Below are positions 45,893 to 55,429 of a DNA stretch of 64,000 nt, in pieces. Within the stretch, counting starts at the first letter, position 1. Each line of letters opens with the position of its first letter. This DNA is from LMUY01 sp964235495 (GTDB lineage Bacteria; Pseudomonadota; Alphaproteobacteria; Acetobacterales; Acetobacteraceae): contig CAXSAX010000016.1 of the NCBI GenBank assembly GCA_964235495.1, forward strand, positions 16,004 to 80,003, written 5' to 3'. A program made the position numbers and the translations under genes. Under the pieces are notes generated by a model. It ran no database searches. It worked only from the letters and a program-made list of their open reading frames with translations, and had not been told where the DNA came from.

Positions 45893-48800
45893 TCCGCCGG
45901 GTCAGGGTGGCTTGGGCTGGCCGCGTCCAGCACCGCCATGAAGGCATCAAGCCGGAACTCGCTCACCAAGTCCCGCAGCGGGCGCAGGTAGTCGCGCGCG
46001 CCGGGCGTGTCCTGTTCCAGCACGTCCAACTGGTCGCGCAGGCCGCGGACGTAGCCGATGGAGCCGAGCTGTCGCAGCGTGTCAATTTGCTCGGCGCTGA
46101 GCGGGAAGGCAGGGCGCGGCGGCGGTTCGGGAAGCTGCGTCCATTCCAGCCGCAGCAGCCGGCCGATCTTCTCCAGCAGCACGGACAGGCTGATGGGCTT
46201 GGCCAGCACGTCGTCATGCGCCTCGTCCCCCCGCAGCGGCGCGCTTAGCTCCCCGGCGTTGGCCGACACCATGACCAGGGGCGTGGACGCGAACCCGCTC
46301 GCCCGCAGCTGCCGCGCCAGGTCCCAGCCGCTCATTCCCGGCAAGGCCACGTCCAGCAGGAACAGGTCGGGCGCTAGGCGCGCGGCCAGCCGCAGGCACT
46401 CCGGCCCGTCCGCCGCGGCCAGCACGACAAAGCCGAGCGGGGCCAGCAGGTCCTCGATCAGCCCGCGGTGGAACGGGTCGTCATCGGCCACCAGCACCTG
46501 GCGGCGCTTCCCGGCATAGCCGTTCGCGTGCCGCTCGACGCTGGCGGGCTGGCTGAGCGATTGCACCTCCGACAGCATCAGCCGCACCCGAAAGGTGGTG
46601 CCGCGGCCCACTTCGCTGTCGATCTGGATTTCGCCGCCCATGATCTGCGTCAGCAGCCGAGTGATGGTGAGGCCGAGGCCGACGCCGGGCTCATACGGGC
46701 CGGCTGGGTCCTCGATGCGCTGGAACGGCTCAAACACCCGCTCAATGTTCTTGGCGGCGATGCCGATGCCGGTGTCGGCCACGGTGAACTCCGCCAGGTC
46801 GTTGCGCCAGCGCACCCGCAGGCTGACCTCGCCGGCTTGGGTGAACTTGATGGCGTTGGAGAGCAGGTTGATTAGGATTTGCCGCAAGCGCCGCTCGTCC
46901 GTGCGCACGCTGGCGGGCAGGCGGCCCTCGTGGCTCCACGCGAAGCCGATGCCCTTGGCTGCGGCTTGCAGCTGGAACATGTCGCCCAGCTGATCCAGGA
47001 ACTCGGGCAGCCGCACGCTGTCCCGGTAAAGCTCGATCCGCCCCGCTTCGATCTTGGAGATGTCGAGCAGGCCTTCGATCAGCCCGGCCAGGTGCTCCGC
47101 GCTGCGGCGGATGATGCGAATGCCGTCGCGCCGGCGCTCAGGAATGCCGGTGTCGCGCTCCAGCAGCTGAGCATAGCCGAGAATGGCGTTGAGCGGCGTG
47201 CGCAGCTCATGGCTCATGCCGGTGACGTATCGGCTCTTGGCCAGGTTCGCGGCCTCGGCCACTTCGCGCGCCCTTTGCAGAGCGGCATCCGTGCGGCCGT
47301 GCGCGTCGATTTCGCTCATCAGCAGACCCGTCTGCCGTCTTGTCTCGTCCAGGGCGGCGCGCCGGGTCTGCTGGCCGAGCACGATCAGCCAGGCGGCTAC
47401 GGCGGCGATGGCCAACAGGATGAAGAACGCCTCGACGAACACCGGCCCCTGCTGGCCGCTCGTCTGCCGATAGATCGCCCCCAGCACTGTGGCGAGGGCA
47501 GCAGCCAGCAGCAGCAGCATCCCGGCGTAGCGGCCGCCTTGGCTGGTCAGCGCCGCCACGAGCTGCGGCGGCGCCACAGCCCGCAGCGAACCCAGCAGCT
47601 GGTTGGAGTAGCGCGCGTGCGGCTTGCAGGCATCCTGGCAGCGAGCGTCCAGAGAGCAGCAGAGCGAGCAGATCGCGCCGCGGTAGGCTGGGCAATAAGC
47701 GCTGTCTTCCGGCTCGAACGCGTTCTCGCACACGACGCAGCGGATGGTGCCCAGCGTGGCCCAGGCGGCCCGCGGCTTGCGCGCCAGGTAATAGCGTCCT
47801 CGCGTGGCCCAGGCGATCAGCGGCGCGGCGGTGAAGGCCACGCCCAATGCCATGAAGGGCGAGAAGGCCTGCGGCCAGGCCCCCAGCAGGCCGAAATAGG
47901 ATGCGAGAGAGGCTGCGACGCCCAGCAGCATCGCTCCCACACCGACCGGGTTGATGTCGTACAGGTGCGCCCGCTTGAACTCGATGCCGGGCGGGCTCCA
48001 TCCAACAGCCTTGTTGATCACCAGATCGGCCACCAGCGCGCCAACCCAGGACGCGGCCACGGCCGAGAACATGACCAGCGTGCGCTCGATCGCCTCGTAC
48101 ACGCCCAATTCCATCAGCAGCAGCGCGATGGCGATGTTGAAGCCGACCCACACCACGCGCCCGGGATGGCTGTGCGTGAGGCGGGAGAAGAAGTTGGACC
48201 ATGCGATCGACCCGGCATACGCGTTGGTCACGTTGATCTTGATCTGCGACAACGTCACGAACGCGCTCGCCAGCACCAGCGCCGCCATCGGGGAGGCAAG
48301 CGCGTAGCCGAACGCCACCTGGTACATGCGCGCTGGCTGCACTGCATCCTCCGGCAGCAGCCCGGCGCCCAGCGCGAGGGTGGCCAGGAACGAGCCGGCC
48401 AGCAGCTTGGGCGCCCCCAGCAAGATCCAGCCCGGCCCGGCGGCCAGCAACGCCAGCCACCACGCCCGGCCCGGCAGGCGAGAGCGGGGCGGCAGGAAGC
48501 GCAAGAAATCGACCTGTTCGCCGATCTGCGCAACCAGGGAGAAGGCGACAGACGCGGCGGCGCCGAACAGCAGCGGATCAAAGCCGTGACCGGACGCGCC
48601 TTGAAAGTGCGCCCACTCCCGCAACGCCGCTGGACCGCGGGCGAAGATGAAAGCGAATGGCAGCAAGTTGCACGCCAACCAGACCGGCTGCGTCCAGAGC
48701 TGCAGCCGGCTGATGAAAGTGATGCCGTGCACCACCAGCGGGATCACGATGACGGAGCACACGACGTAACCCGCCCAAAGCGGCAAGCTGAAGCAGGCCT

Positions 48801-49224
48801 GCAAGGCAGAGGCGAGGATCGCGGCCTCGATGGCGAAGAAGATGAAGGTGAACGAGGCGTAGATCAGCGAGGTGATGGTGGAGCCGATGTAGCCGAACCC
48901 GGCGCCGCGGGTCAGCAGGTCGATATCGACGCCGTAGCGCGCGGCGAAGCAGGCGATCGGCAAGCTGGTGGCGAAGATCAGCACGGCGGCGCAGGCGATC
49001 GCGGGGACCGCGTTGTCGAAGCCGTAGGCGAGGGTGATGGTGCCGCCGATTGCCTCCAGCGCCAGGAAGGAGATGGCGCCCAGCGCCGTGTTGGCCACCC
49101 GCAGCGCCGACCACCGCCGAGCACTTTTGGCGGTGAAGCGCAGCGCGTAGTCCTCCATGGTCTGGTTGGCGACCCACTGGTTGTAGTCGCGCCGGGTGCG
49201 GACGATGCGCTGGCGGCTCGCCAT
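45889..49224 (-). CDS. Hybrid histidine kinase with NCS1-transporter sensor domain
   Basis: 1111 residues. About 1-480: twelve-span NCS1 (nucleobase:cation symporter-1) type transporter (ALEAIGGTITLAYGF, RGAGFGYIGSTITSLIYASF). About 496-533: Cys block CxxC-x11-C-x7-CxxCC-x5-C-x3-C, likely zinc or Fe-S. Two more spans (about 566-615), coiled coil, HisKA with His672 (SHELRTPL), HATPase (about 785-885), REC with Asp958 (LFLLDVALPGMSG) and a helical tail. Divergent from urtA. A transporter-derived sensor of the CbrA type, but of the NCS1 family; the ligand is probably a nitrogen compound (urea, amide or purine), inferred from context. Confidence 0.9.
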   Translation of the reverse strand: MASRQRIVRTRRDYNQWVANQTMEDYALRFTAKSARRWSALRVANTALGAISFLALEAIGGTITLAYGFDNAVPAIACAAVLIFATSLPIACFAARYGVDIDLLTRGAGFGYIGSTITSLIYASFTFIFFAIEAAILASALQACFSLPLWAGYVVCSVIVIPLVVHGITFISRLQLWTQPVWLACNLLPFAFIFARGPAALREWAHFQGASGHGFDPLLFGAAASVAFSLVAQIGEQVDFLRFLPPRSRLPGRAWWLALLAAGPGWILLGAPKLLAGSFLATLALGAGLLPEDAVQPARMYQVAFGYALASPMAALVLASAFVTLSQIKINVTNAYAGSIAWSNFFSRLTHSHPGRVVWVGFNIAIALLLMELGVYEAIERTLVMFSAVAASWVGALVADLVINKAVGWSPPGIEFKRAHLYDINPVGVGAMLLGVAASLASYFGLLGAWPQAFSPFMALGVAFTAAPLIAWATRGRYYLARKPRAAWATLGTIRCVVCENAFEPEDSAYCPAYRGAICSLCCSLDARCQDACKPHARYSNQLLGSLRAVAPPQLVAALTSQGGRYAGMLLLLAAALATVLGAIYRQTSGQQGPVFVEAFFILLAIAAVAAWLIVLGQQTRRAALDETRRQTGLLMSEIDAHGRTDAALQRAREVAEAANLAKSRYVTGMSHELRTPLNAILGYAQLLERDTGIPERRRDGIRIIRRSAEHLAGLIEGLLDISKIEAGRIELYRDSVRLPEFLDQLGDMFQLQAAAKGIGFAWSHEGRLPASVRTDERRLRQILINLLSNAIKFTQAGEVSLRVRWRNDLAEFTVADTGIGIAAKNIERVFEPFQRIEDPAGPYEPGVGLGLTITRLLTQIMGGEIQIDSEVGRGTTFRVRLMLSEVQSLSQPASVERHANGYAGKRRQVLVADDDPFHRGLIEDLLAPLGFVVLAAADGPECLRLAARLAPDLFLLDVALPGMSGWDLARQLRASGFASTPLVMVSANAGELSAPLRGDEAHDDVLAKPISLSVLLEKIGRLLRLEWTQLPEPPPRPAFPLSAEQIDTLRQLGSIGYVRGLRDQLDVLEQDTPGARDYLRPLRDLVSEFRLDAFMAVLDAASPSHPDPAE

Positions 49225-49299
49225 GCGGGCGTGGTCTCCTCAGGTGATGCAGCGTGACGGCGATGGGCCGGAGGTCAAGCGTCGCATGGCTCGGGGCAC

Positions 49300-49315
49300 T
49301 ACGTCATTCGACGTA
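49300..49315. promoter_or_regulatory. Inverted repeat between kinase and urtA, candidate operator
   Basis: TACGTC-ATTC-GACGTA: two perfect 6-base arms around four bases, 61 bases before the urtA ATG and about 75 from the kinase start. LuxR-type regulators bind such short dyads. The position between a sensor gene and its presumed target makes it a good candidate site. Confidence 0.5.
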
Positions 49316-49375
49316 TTCCCGTATCGTTGCACGGCAGCAAAGTTAACATGATGTTGACGAGTTCTGGAGGCAACT

Positions 49376-50641
49376 ATGGCTGATTTCCCGCGTGACGCGA
49401 TCCCCCGCTCGACGCTGAGGCGCACCCTGCTGAAGGGCATGGCGGCGATTCCAGTGGTAGCCATGCTGCCCCGCCTGGCGCGGGCGGCCCTGCCGACCTC
49501 CCAGGTCAACACGACCGGCCTCGCGGTGACAGACGATACCGTGACCTGCGGCATCCTTCACTCGCTGAGCGGAACGATGGCGCTGAGCGAGACGGGCGCC
49601 ACGGAAGCCGAAAAGCTGGCCATCAGCCAGATCAACGAATCGGGCGGCGTGCTCGGGCGGCAGATCAAGTTCATCCAGGAGGATGGCGCCAGCGACTGGC
49701 CGACCTTTGCCGAGAAAGCCCGCAAGCTGCTGGCGTCTGACCATTGCGCCGCCATCTTCGGCTGCTGGACCTCAGCCTCGCGCAAGGCCGTGCTGCCGGT
49801 GGTCGAGCAACTGAACGGGATGCTGTACTACCCCACCTTCTACGAAGGGCTGGAACAGTCCAAGAACGTCATCTACACCGGGCAGGAAGCGACGCAGCAA
49901 ATCCTTGCCGGGCTGAACTGGGTGAACAAGGAGAAGAACGGCAAGAGCTTCTACCTGATAGGCTCTGACTACATCTGGCCTCGCACCTCGAACAAGATCG
50001 CCCGCAAGCACATCGAGGGTCATCTGGAAGGCGGCAAGGTGGTGGGCGAGGACTACTTCCCGCTCGGCAGCACGCAGTTCAACTCGGTCATCAACAAGAT
50101 CAGGCTCGCCAAGCCGGACGTGATCTACGCCGACGTGGTAGGCGGCTCCAACGTCGCTTTCTACAAGCAGCTCAAGGCCGCGGGCATCGACCTCAAGAAG
50201 CAGACGCTAATGACGATCTCCGTCACCGAGGACGAGGTGGTCGGCATCGGCGGCGAGAACATCGCCGGCGCCTATTCCTGCATGAAGTACTTCCAGTCGC
50301 TCGACAACCCGAACAACAAGGAGTTCGTCTCGGCGTTTAAGAAGATGTACGGCGAGAAGGCGGTGATCGGCGACGTGACGCAGGCGGCCTATCTCGGGCC
50401 GTGGCTGTGGAAGCTCACGGTGGAAAAGGCCGGCAGCTTCGACGTGGACAAAATCGCCGAGGCGTCCAACGGCATCGTGTTCGACAAGGCGCCGGAGGGC
50501 TACGTCCGCATCCACGACAAGAACCACCATCTCTGGAGCCGCACCCGGGTCGGGCTGGCGCAGGCCGACGGCCAGTTCAAGGTCGTGTTCGAGACGCCGG
50601 ACCTGATCGAACCCAACCCGTTCCCGGTCGGCTACCAGTAA
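49376..50641 (+). CDS. urtA: Urea/short-chain amide ABC transporter binding protein
   Basis: 421 residues. Signal with a twin-arginine-like LRRTLLKG before a hydrophobic stretch ending RLARA, so Tat export is likely. The mature protein follows UrtA/FmdD (VTCGILHSLSGTMALSETG, EDGASDWPTFAEKARKLL, FGCWTSASRKAVLPVVE, MLYYPTFYEGLE). Captures urea or short amides in the periplasm. GGAGG lies 7 bases before the ATG. First gene of urtABCDE-fmdAB. Confidence 0.92.
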   Translation: MADFPRDAIPRSTLRRTLLKGMAAIPVVAMLPRLARAALPTSQVNTTGLAVTDDTVTCGILHSLSGTMALSETGATEAEKLAISQINESGGVLGRQIKFIQEDGASDWPTFAEKARKLLASDHCAAIFGCWTSASRKAVLPVVEQLNGMLYYPTFYEGLEQSKNVIYTGQEATQQILAGLNWVNKEKNGKSFYLIGSDYIWPRTSNKIARKHIEGHLEGGKVVGEDYFPLGSTQFNSVINKIRLAKPDVIYADVVGGSNVAFYKQLKAAGIDLKKQTLMTISVTEDEVVGIGGENIAGAYSCMKYFQSLDNPNNKEFVSAFKKMYGEKAVIGDVTQAAYLGPWLWKLTVEKAGSFDVDKIAEASNGIVFDKAPEGYVRIHDKNHHLWSRTRVGLAQADGQFKVVFETPDLIEPNPFPVGYQ

Positions 50642-50647
50642 CCGCCG

Positions 50648-51574
50648 ATGCTGTTTGGATACTCCTTCGGCGACCTCGGCTCCATCATGGCGATGCAGGG
50701 CTTCGCCGGGCTGATCCTGTTCTCGGTGTTCCTGCTGATGGCCCTCGGCCTGGCGATCATCTTTGGCCAAATGGGCGTCATCAACATGGCGCACGGCGAG
50801 TTCATGATCCTGGGCGCCTACGTGACCTACCTGGTTTCCAGCAGCTTCACCGCATGGCTGCCGGGTCTGTTCGCGGCCAGCTTCGTCGTGGGAATCGTGC
50901 TCGCCTTCCTGGCCGCCGGGCTGGCGGGCATGTTCGTGGAATGGGCGCTGATCCGGCACCTGTACAAGCGGCCGCTGGACACGCTGCTCGCCACCTGGGG
51001 CCTTAGCCTCATCATGCAGCAGATCTTCCGTTCCATCTTCGGCGCGCGCGAGGTGGGCGTCGACCTGCCGGACTGGATGATCGGCTCCATCTCGGTCACC
51101 GACAGCATCGACATCCCGATCAACGGCATCATCGTGATGGTGCTGTCGTTGCTGATCACCGCAGGCGTCTACCTGCTGATCTTCCGCTCCGGCTGGGGCA
51201 AGCAGGTGCGCGCCGTGATGAGCAACCGCGCCATGGCCAGCGCCGTCGGCATCGATACCGAGCGGGTGGACCGTTACACCTTCGGCATCGGCTGCGGCAT
51301 CGCGGGCGTGGCTGGCAGCGCCTTCACCATGATCGGCTCCACCAGCCCCACGGCCGGGCAGCTCTACATCGTGGACACCTTCCTGGTCGTGGTGTTCGGC
51401 GGCGCGGCGAGCCTCGGCGGCACCATCGCCTCGGCGTTCACCATCAGCCAGGCGCGCTCGACACTGGAGTTCTTCCTCAGCGGCTCCATGGCGCAGGTGA
51501 TCGTGCTGCTGGCGGTGGTCGGCATCCTGATGATCCGGCCGCAGGGCCTGTTCGTGCTCAAGGTGCGGCGATGA
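50648..51574 (+). CDS. urtB: Urea/amide ABC transporter permease UrtB
   Basis: 308 residues, LivH-type with about eight hydrophobic spans (IIFGQMGVINMAHGEFMILG, LIMQQIFRSIFGAREV, FLVVVFGGAASLGGT). Six bases after urtA and overlapping urtC by 4 nt (ATGA). Works with UrtC in the inner membrane. Confidence 0.93.
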   Translation: MLFGYSFGDLGSIMAMQGFAGLILFSVFLLMALGLAIIFGQMGVINMAHGEFMILGAYVTYLVSSSFTAWLPGLFAASFVVGIVLAFLAAGLAGMFVEWALIRHLYKRPLDTLLATWGLSLIMQQIFRSIFGAREVGVDLPDWMIGSISVTDSIDIPINGIIVMVLSLLITAGVYLLIFRSGWGKQVRAVMSNRAMASAVGIDTERVDRYTFGIGCGIAGVAGSAFTMIGSTSPTAGQLYIVDTFLVVVFGGAASLGGTIASAFTISQARSTLEFFLSGSMAQVIVLLAVVGILMIRPQGLFVLKVRR

Positions 51575-52713
51575 ACAGCAACGCGTTCCTCACCCGCAAG
51601 GACCTGCTCTGCTTCCTGGTGCTGGCTGCGCTGCTGCTGGGCGTGTTCCCCGCCGTGCTGGACCCGTTCCGGCTCAACCTGTTCGGCAAGTACATCACCT
51701 ACGGCTTCGTGGCGCTCGGCTTGGTGATGTGCTGGGGCGATGCCGGCATCCTGAGCCTGGGGCAGGGGGTGTTCTTCGGCCTCGGCGGCTATGCCATGGC
51801 GATGTACCTCAAGCTGGAAGCGTCCAGCCCGGAAGCGACCAAAATCCAGTCCACCCCCGGCATCCCGGACTTCATGGACTGGAACCAGATCACCGCGCTG
51901 CCCTGGTTCTGGACGCCCTTCCGCCATCTCAGCTTCACCGTAATGGCGATCTGGTGCGCCCCGGTGCTGCTGGCCGGGGTGGTTGGGTTTGCGATGTTCA
52001 CGCGCCGGGTCGGCGGCACCTACTTCGCCATCATCACCCAGGCGATGGCCTCCATCATGACCATCCTGATCATCGGTCAGCAGGGCTATACCGGCGGTGT
52101 CAACGGCATGACGGACCTGCGCACCCTGAACGGCTGGGACATCCGGACGGACAGCGCGAAGTTCATCCTCTACATGGGCAGCGCCCTGCTGCTGCTGGCG
52201 TGCCTGGTGCTCGCGCACTTCGTCCGGCGCAGCAAGCTGGGCCGCATCCTGGTGGCGATCCGCGACCGGGAGGACCGGGTGCGTTTCTCCGGCTACGAGG
52301 TGGCCAGCTTCAAGGTGTTCGTGTTCTGCCTGGCCGCGGCGCTAGCCGGGATCGGCGGCGCGATGTTCACGCTGCAAGTGGGCTTCATGTCCCCGTCGCT
52401 GGTCGGCATCGTGCCCTCCATCGAGATGGTGATCTACTGCGCCGTCGGCGGCCGCACCTCCATCTTCGGCGCGGTCTACGGCACGCTGCTGGTGAACTAT
52501 GCCCGCACCACGTTTTCCGAGAGCCTGCCACAGGTGTGGCTGTTCGCCATGGGCGCGCTGTTCATCCTGGTGGTCGTGGCCTTCCCGGACGGGCTGGCCG
52601 GGGTCTGGCGCCGGTATGCCGATCCGTGGATGGACCGGCTGCTCGGCATTGCGCGGCGCCCGGCCCGGATGGCTGAGACGCCGGACGCCGTCGCCGCGGA
52701 AGCCGGCCGATGA
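51571..52713 (+). CDS. urtC: Urea/amide ABC transporter permease UrtC
   Basis: 380 residues, LivM-type with ten or so spans. MCWGDAGILSLGQGVFFGLGGYAMAMYL, AIITQAMASIMTILI and VGGRTSIFGAVYGTLLVNYARTTFSE identify UrtC. The length includes a short Ala/Glu-rich tail. 22 bases before urtD. Confidence 0.93.
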   Translation: MNSNAFLTRKDLLCFLVLAALLLGVFPAVLDPFRLNLFGKYITYGFVALGLVMCWGDAGILSLGQGVFFGLGGYAMAMYLKLEASSPEATKIQSTPGIPDFMDWNQITALPWFWTPFRHLSFTVMAIWCAPVLLAGVVGFAMFTRRVGGTYFAIITQAMASIMTILIIGQQGYTGGVNGMTDLRTLNGWDIRTDSAKFILYMGSALLLLACLVLAHFVRRSKLGRILVAIRDREDRVRFSGYEVASFKVFVFCLAAALAGIGGAMFTLQVGFMSPSLVGIVPSIEMVIYCAVGGRTSIFGAVYGTLLVNYARTTFSESLPQVWLFAMGALFILVVVAFPDGLAGVWRRYADPWMDRLLGIARRPARMAETPDAVAAEAGR

Positions 52714-52735
52714 TGCTGACGCGCGAGGCCGCGCA

Positions 52736-53479
52736 ATGAGCGAAACCGACTTCCTGCTCGCGGTCGAGGGCCTCAGCGTATCCTTCGACGGGTTCAAGGC
52801 GGTGGATGACCTGTCGTTCTACGTGGACCCCAACGAGATTCGCGTCATCATCGGGCCGAACGGCGCCGGCAAGACCACGGTGCTGGACCTGATCTGCGGC
52901 CGCACCAAGGCCACCGGCGGCTCCATCAAGTTCCGCGGCGCGGAGCTGACCGCGATGAAGGAGCACCAGATCGTCCGCGCCGGGGTGGGCCGCAAGTTCC
53001 AGAACCCGTCGATCTACGAGGACTTGACGGTGCTGGAGAACCTAGAGATTTCCTTTCCCCGCGGCCGCTCCGTGTTCGGTGCCCTGGCCTTCCGCCGCGA
53101 CGCCGAGGTGCGGGACCGCATCGAGGAGATCGCCGGGATGATCTTTCTGCGCGACGTGCTGCACCAGCAGGCCGAATACCTTAGCCACGGACAGAAGCAG
53201 TGGCTGGAGATCGGTATGCTGCTCATCCAGGACCCGGCGCTGCTCATGCTCGACGAACCGGTGGCGGGCATGAGCGTGGCCGAGCGCAAGAAGACCGCCG
53301 AGTTGCTGCACCGGATCATCCAGCATCGCTCCGTACTGGTGATCGAGCACGACATGGGCTTCGTGGCCGACATCGCCCACAAGGTCACGGTGCTGCATCA
53401 GGGCCGCATCATCTCCGAAGGCTCCATGGCGCACGTGCAGGCGGACCCGCGCGTGGTCGAAGTCTACCTTGGGCATTGA
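52736..53479 (+). CDS. urtD: Urea/amide ABC transporter ATPase UrtD
   Basis: 247 residues from ATG at 52736. Walker A GPNGAGKTTVLD, signature LSHGQKQWLEIGMLL, Walker B LLMLDEPVAGMSVAE. The LivG-type LSHGQKQWLEI variant is the usual UrtD form. Confidence 0.94.
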   Translation: MSETDFLLAVEGLSVSFDGFKAVDDLSFYVDPNEIRVIIGPNGAGKTTVLDLICGRTKATGGSIKFRGAELTAMKEHQIVRAGVGRKFQNPSIYEDLTVLENLEISFPRGRSVFGALAFRRDAEVRDRIEEIAGMIFLRDVLHQQAEYLSHGQKQWLEIGMLLIQDPALLMLDEPVAGMSVAERKKTAELLHRIIQHRSVLVIEHDMGFVADIAHKVTVLHQGRIISEGSMAHVQADPRVVEVYLGH

Positions 53480-53488
53480 GGGCGCGCC

Positions 53489-54178
53489 ATGCTGACCGCA
53501 TCCGGCTTGCGTGTGTCCTACGGCCAGAGCGAGGTGCTGCACGGGCTGGACTTCGCCGTGGCGCCCGGCGAGATCGTGGCCGTGCTGGGGCGCAACGGCA
53601 TGGGCAAATCGACGCTGATGAAATCGCTGATCGGCCTGATCCCCACCAAGTCCGGCGAGATACGGCTGAGGGACGCGGACCTCACCAAGCTGAAAAGCAG
53701 CAAGCGGGTGGTCCAAGGCGTGGCCTACGTGCCGCAGGGCCGCATGATCTTCTCCACCATGACGGTGCAGGAGAACATCGAGACGGGGCTGTTCGTGCGC
53801 GGCAAGGCCCACGTGCCGGAGCACCTCTACGAGCTGTTCCCCGTGCTGAAGGACATGCGCCACCGCCGCGGCGGCAACCTGTCCGGCGGGCAGCAGCAGC
53901 AGCTCGCCATCGCCCGTGCGCTGGCCACCGATCCTAGCGTGCTGCTGCTGGACGAGCCGACCGAAGGCATCCAGCCCTCCATCATCCTGGAGCTGGGGCG
54001 CACGCTCAAGCGCATCCGCGACGAGCGCAACCTGTCCATCGTCGTCTCCGAGCAGGTGCTGGCCTTCGCGCTGGCCATCGCCGACCGCATCCTGGTGCTG
54101 GAGGGCGGCCGCATCGTCCACCAGGCGTCGCGGGCGGACATCGACGAGGAGAAGGTCGCCCGCTTCCTGGCCGTATAA
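53489..54178 (+). CDS. urtE: Urea/amide ABC transporter ATPase UrtE
   Basis: 229 residues. Walker A GRNGMGKSTLMKSL, signature LSGGQQQQLAIARAL, Walker B LLLLDEPTEGIQPS, as in UrtE. Completes the five-gene transporter. Confidence 0.95.
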   Translation: MLTASGLRVSYGQSEVLHGLDFAVAPGEIVAVLGRNGMGKSTLMKSLIGLIPTKSGEIRLRDADLTKLKSSKRVVQGVAYVPQGRMIFSTMTVQENIETGLFVRGKAHVPEHLYELFPVLKDMRHRRGGNLSGGQQQQLAIARALATDPSVLLLDEPTEGIQPSIILELGRTLKRIRDERNLSIVVSEQVLAFALAIADRILVLEGGRIVHQASRADIDEEKVARFLAV

Positions 54179-54199
54179 ATCCCCAAGGAGACGCCGCCC

Positions 54200-55426
54200 A
54201 TGACGGACACGCTGATCAAGGTCGATCTGGCCACCTCGCCCTACGAGAACGACCAGGTGCACAATCGCTGGCACCCTGACGTGCCGATGGCGGCCACCGT
54301 GAAGCCCGGCGACGACTTCATCATCGAGTGCTATGACTGGACCGGCGGCTTCATCAAGAACGACGAGTCCGCCGCCGACGTGCGCGATATCGACCTCAGC
54401 ATCGTGCATTTCCTGAGCGGCCCGATCGGCGTCGAGGGCGCGCAGCCCGGCGACCTGCTGGTGGTCGATATTCTCGACATCGGCGCGTTCAAGACCAACG
54501 AGTGGGGCTTCAACGGCGTCTTCAGCCAGAAGAACGGCGGCGGCTTCCTCACCGAGCAGTTCCCGGAGGCGATGAAGTCGATCTGGGACTTCAAGGGCCT
54601 GTTCGCCGAGTCCCGCCACGTCCCCGGCGTGCGCTTCGCCGGCATGATCCATCCGGGGCTGATCGGCTGCCTGCCCTCCAAGGCGCTGCTGGAAACCTGG
54701 AACACCCGCGAGCAGGGCCTGATCGACACCAACCCGACGCGCGTGCCCGGCCTGGCCAACCCGCCCTTCGCGCCCACCGCGCACATGGGCCGCCTGAAGG
54801 GCGAGGCGCGGGACGCGGCGGCGGCCACCGGCGCGCGCACCGTGCCGCCGCGCGAGCACGGCGGCAACTGCGACATCAAGGACCTGTCGCGCGGCGCCAA
54901 GGTGTACTTCCCGGTCTATGTCGATGGCGCCGGACTCTCGCTGGGCGACCTGCACTTCAGCCAGGGCGACGGCGAGATCACCTTCTGCGGCGCCATCGAG
55001 ATGCCGGGCTGGGCGCACCTCAAGGTCAGCCTCATCAAGGACGGCATGGCCAAGTACGGCATCAAGAACCCGATTTTCAAGCCGAGCCCGATCAAGCCGG
55101 TGTACAACGACCACCTGATCTTCGAGGGCATCTCGGTCGATGAGCACGGCGGCCAGCACTACCTGGACGTGGCGGTGGCCTACCGCCAGGCCTGCCTGAA
55201 CGCGATCGAGTACATGAAGAAGTTCGGCTACACCGGCGGCCAGGCCTACTCCATCCTCGGCACCGCCCCGGTGCAAGGCCACATCAGCGGCGTGGTGGAC
55301 GTGCCCAACGCGTGCGCCACGCTGTGGCTTCCCACGGAAATCTTCGACTTCGACATCCGGCCCGGTGCGGACGGCCCGACCCAGTTCGTGGGCGGCGTGG
55401 ACGTGCTCCACGCGCCGGACCTCTGA
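54200..55426 (+). CDS. fmdA: Formamidase
   Basis: 408 residues of the acetamidase/formamidase family. YDWTGGFIKNDESAADVRDID, HLSGPIGVEGA-like VHFLSGPIGVEGAQPGDLL, PREHGGNCDIKDLSRG and FCGAIEM are diagnostic; the metal or active-site His/Asp/Glu set appears intact. Hydrolyses formamide to formate and ammonia. AAGGAG precedes the ATG; 21 bases after urtE. No urease genes are in the window, which favours amide over urea as the imported substrate. Confidence 0.93.
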   Translation: MTDTLIKVDLATSPYENDQVHNRWHPDVPMAATVKPGDDFIIECYDWTGGFIKNDESAADVRDIDLSIVHFLSGPIGVEGAQPGDLLVVDILDIGAFKTNEWGFNGVFSQKNGGGFLTEQFPEAMKSIWDFKGLFAESRHVPGVRFAGMIHPGLIGCLPSKALLETWNTREQGLIDTNPTRVPGLANPPFAPTAHMGRLKGEARDAAAATGARTVPPREHGGNCDIKDLSRGAKVYFPVYVDGAGLSLGDLHFSQGDGEITFCGAIEMPGWAHLKVSLIKDGMAKYGIKNPIFKPSPIKPVYNDHLIFEGISVDEHGGQHYLDVAVAYRQACLNAIEYMKKFGYTGGQAYSILGTAPVQGHISGVVDVPNACATLWLPTEIFDFDIRPGADGPTQFVGGVDVLHAPDL

Positions 55427-55429
55427 GCT

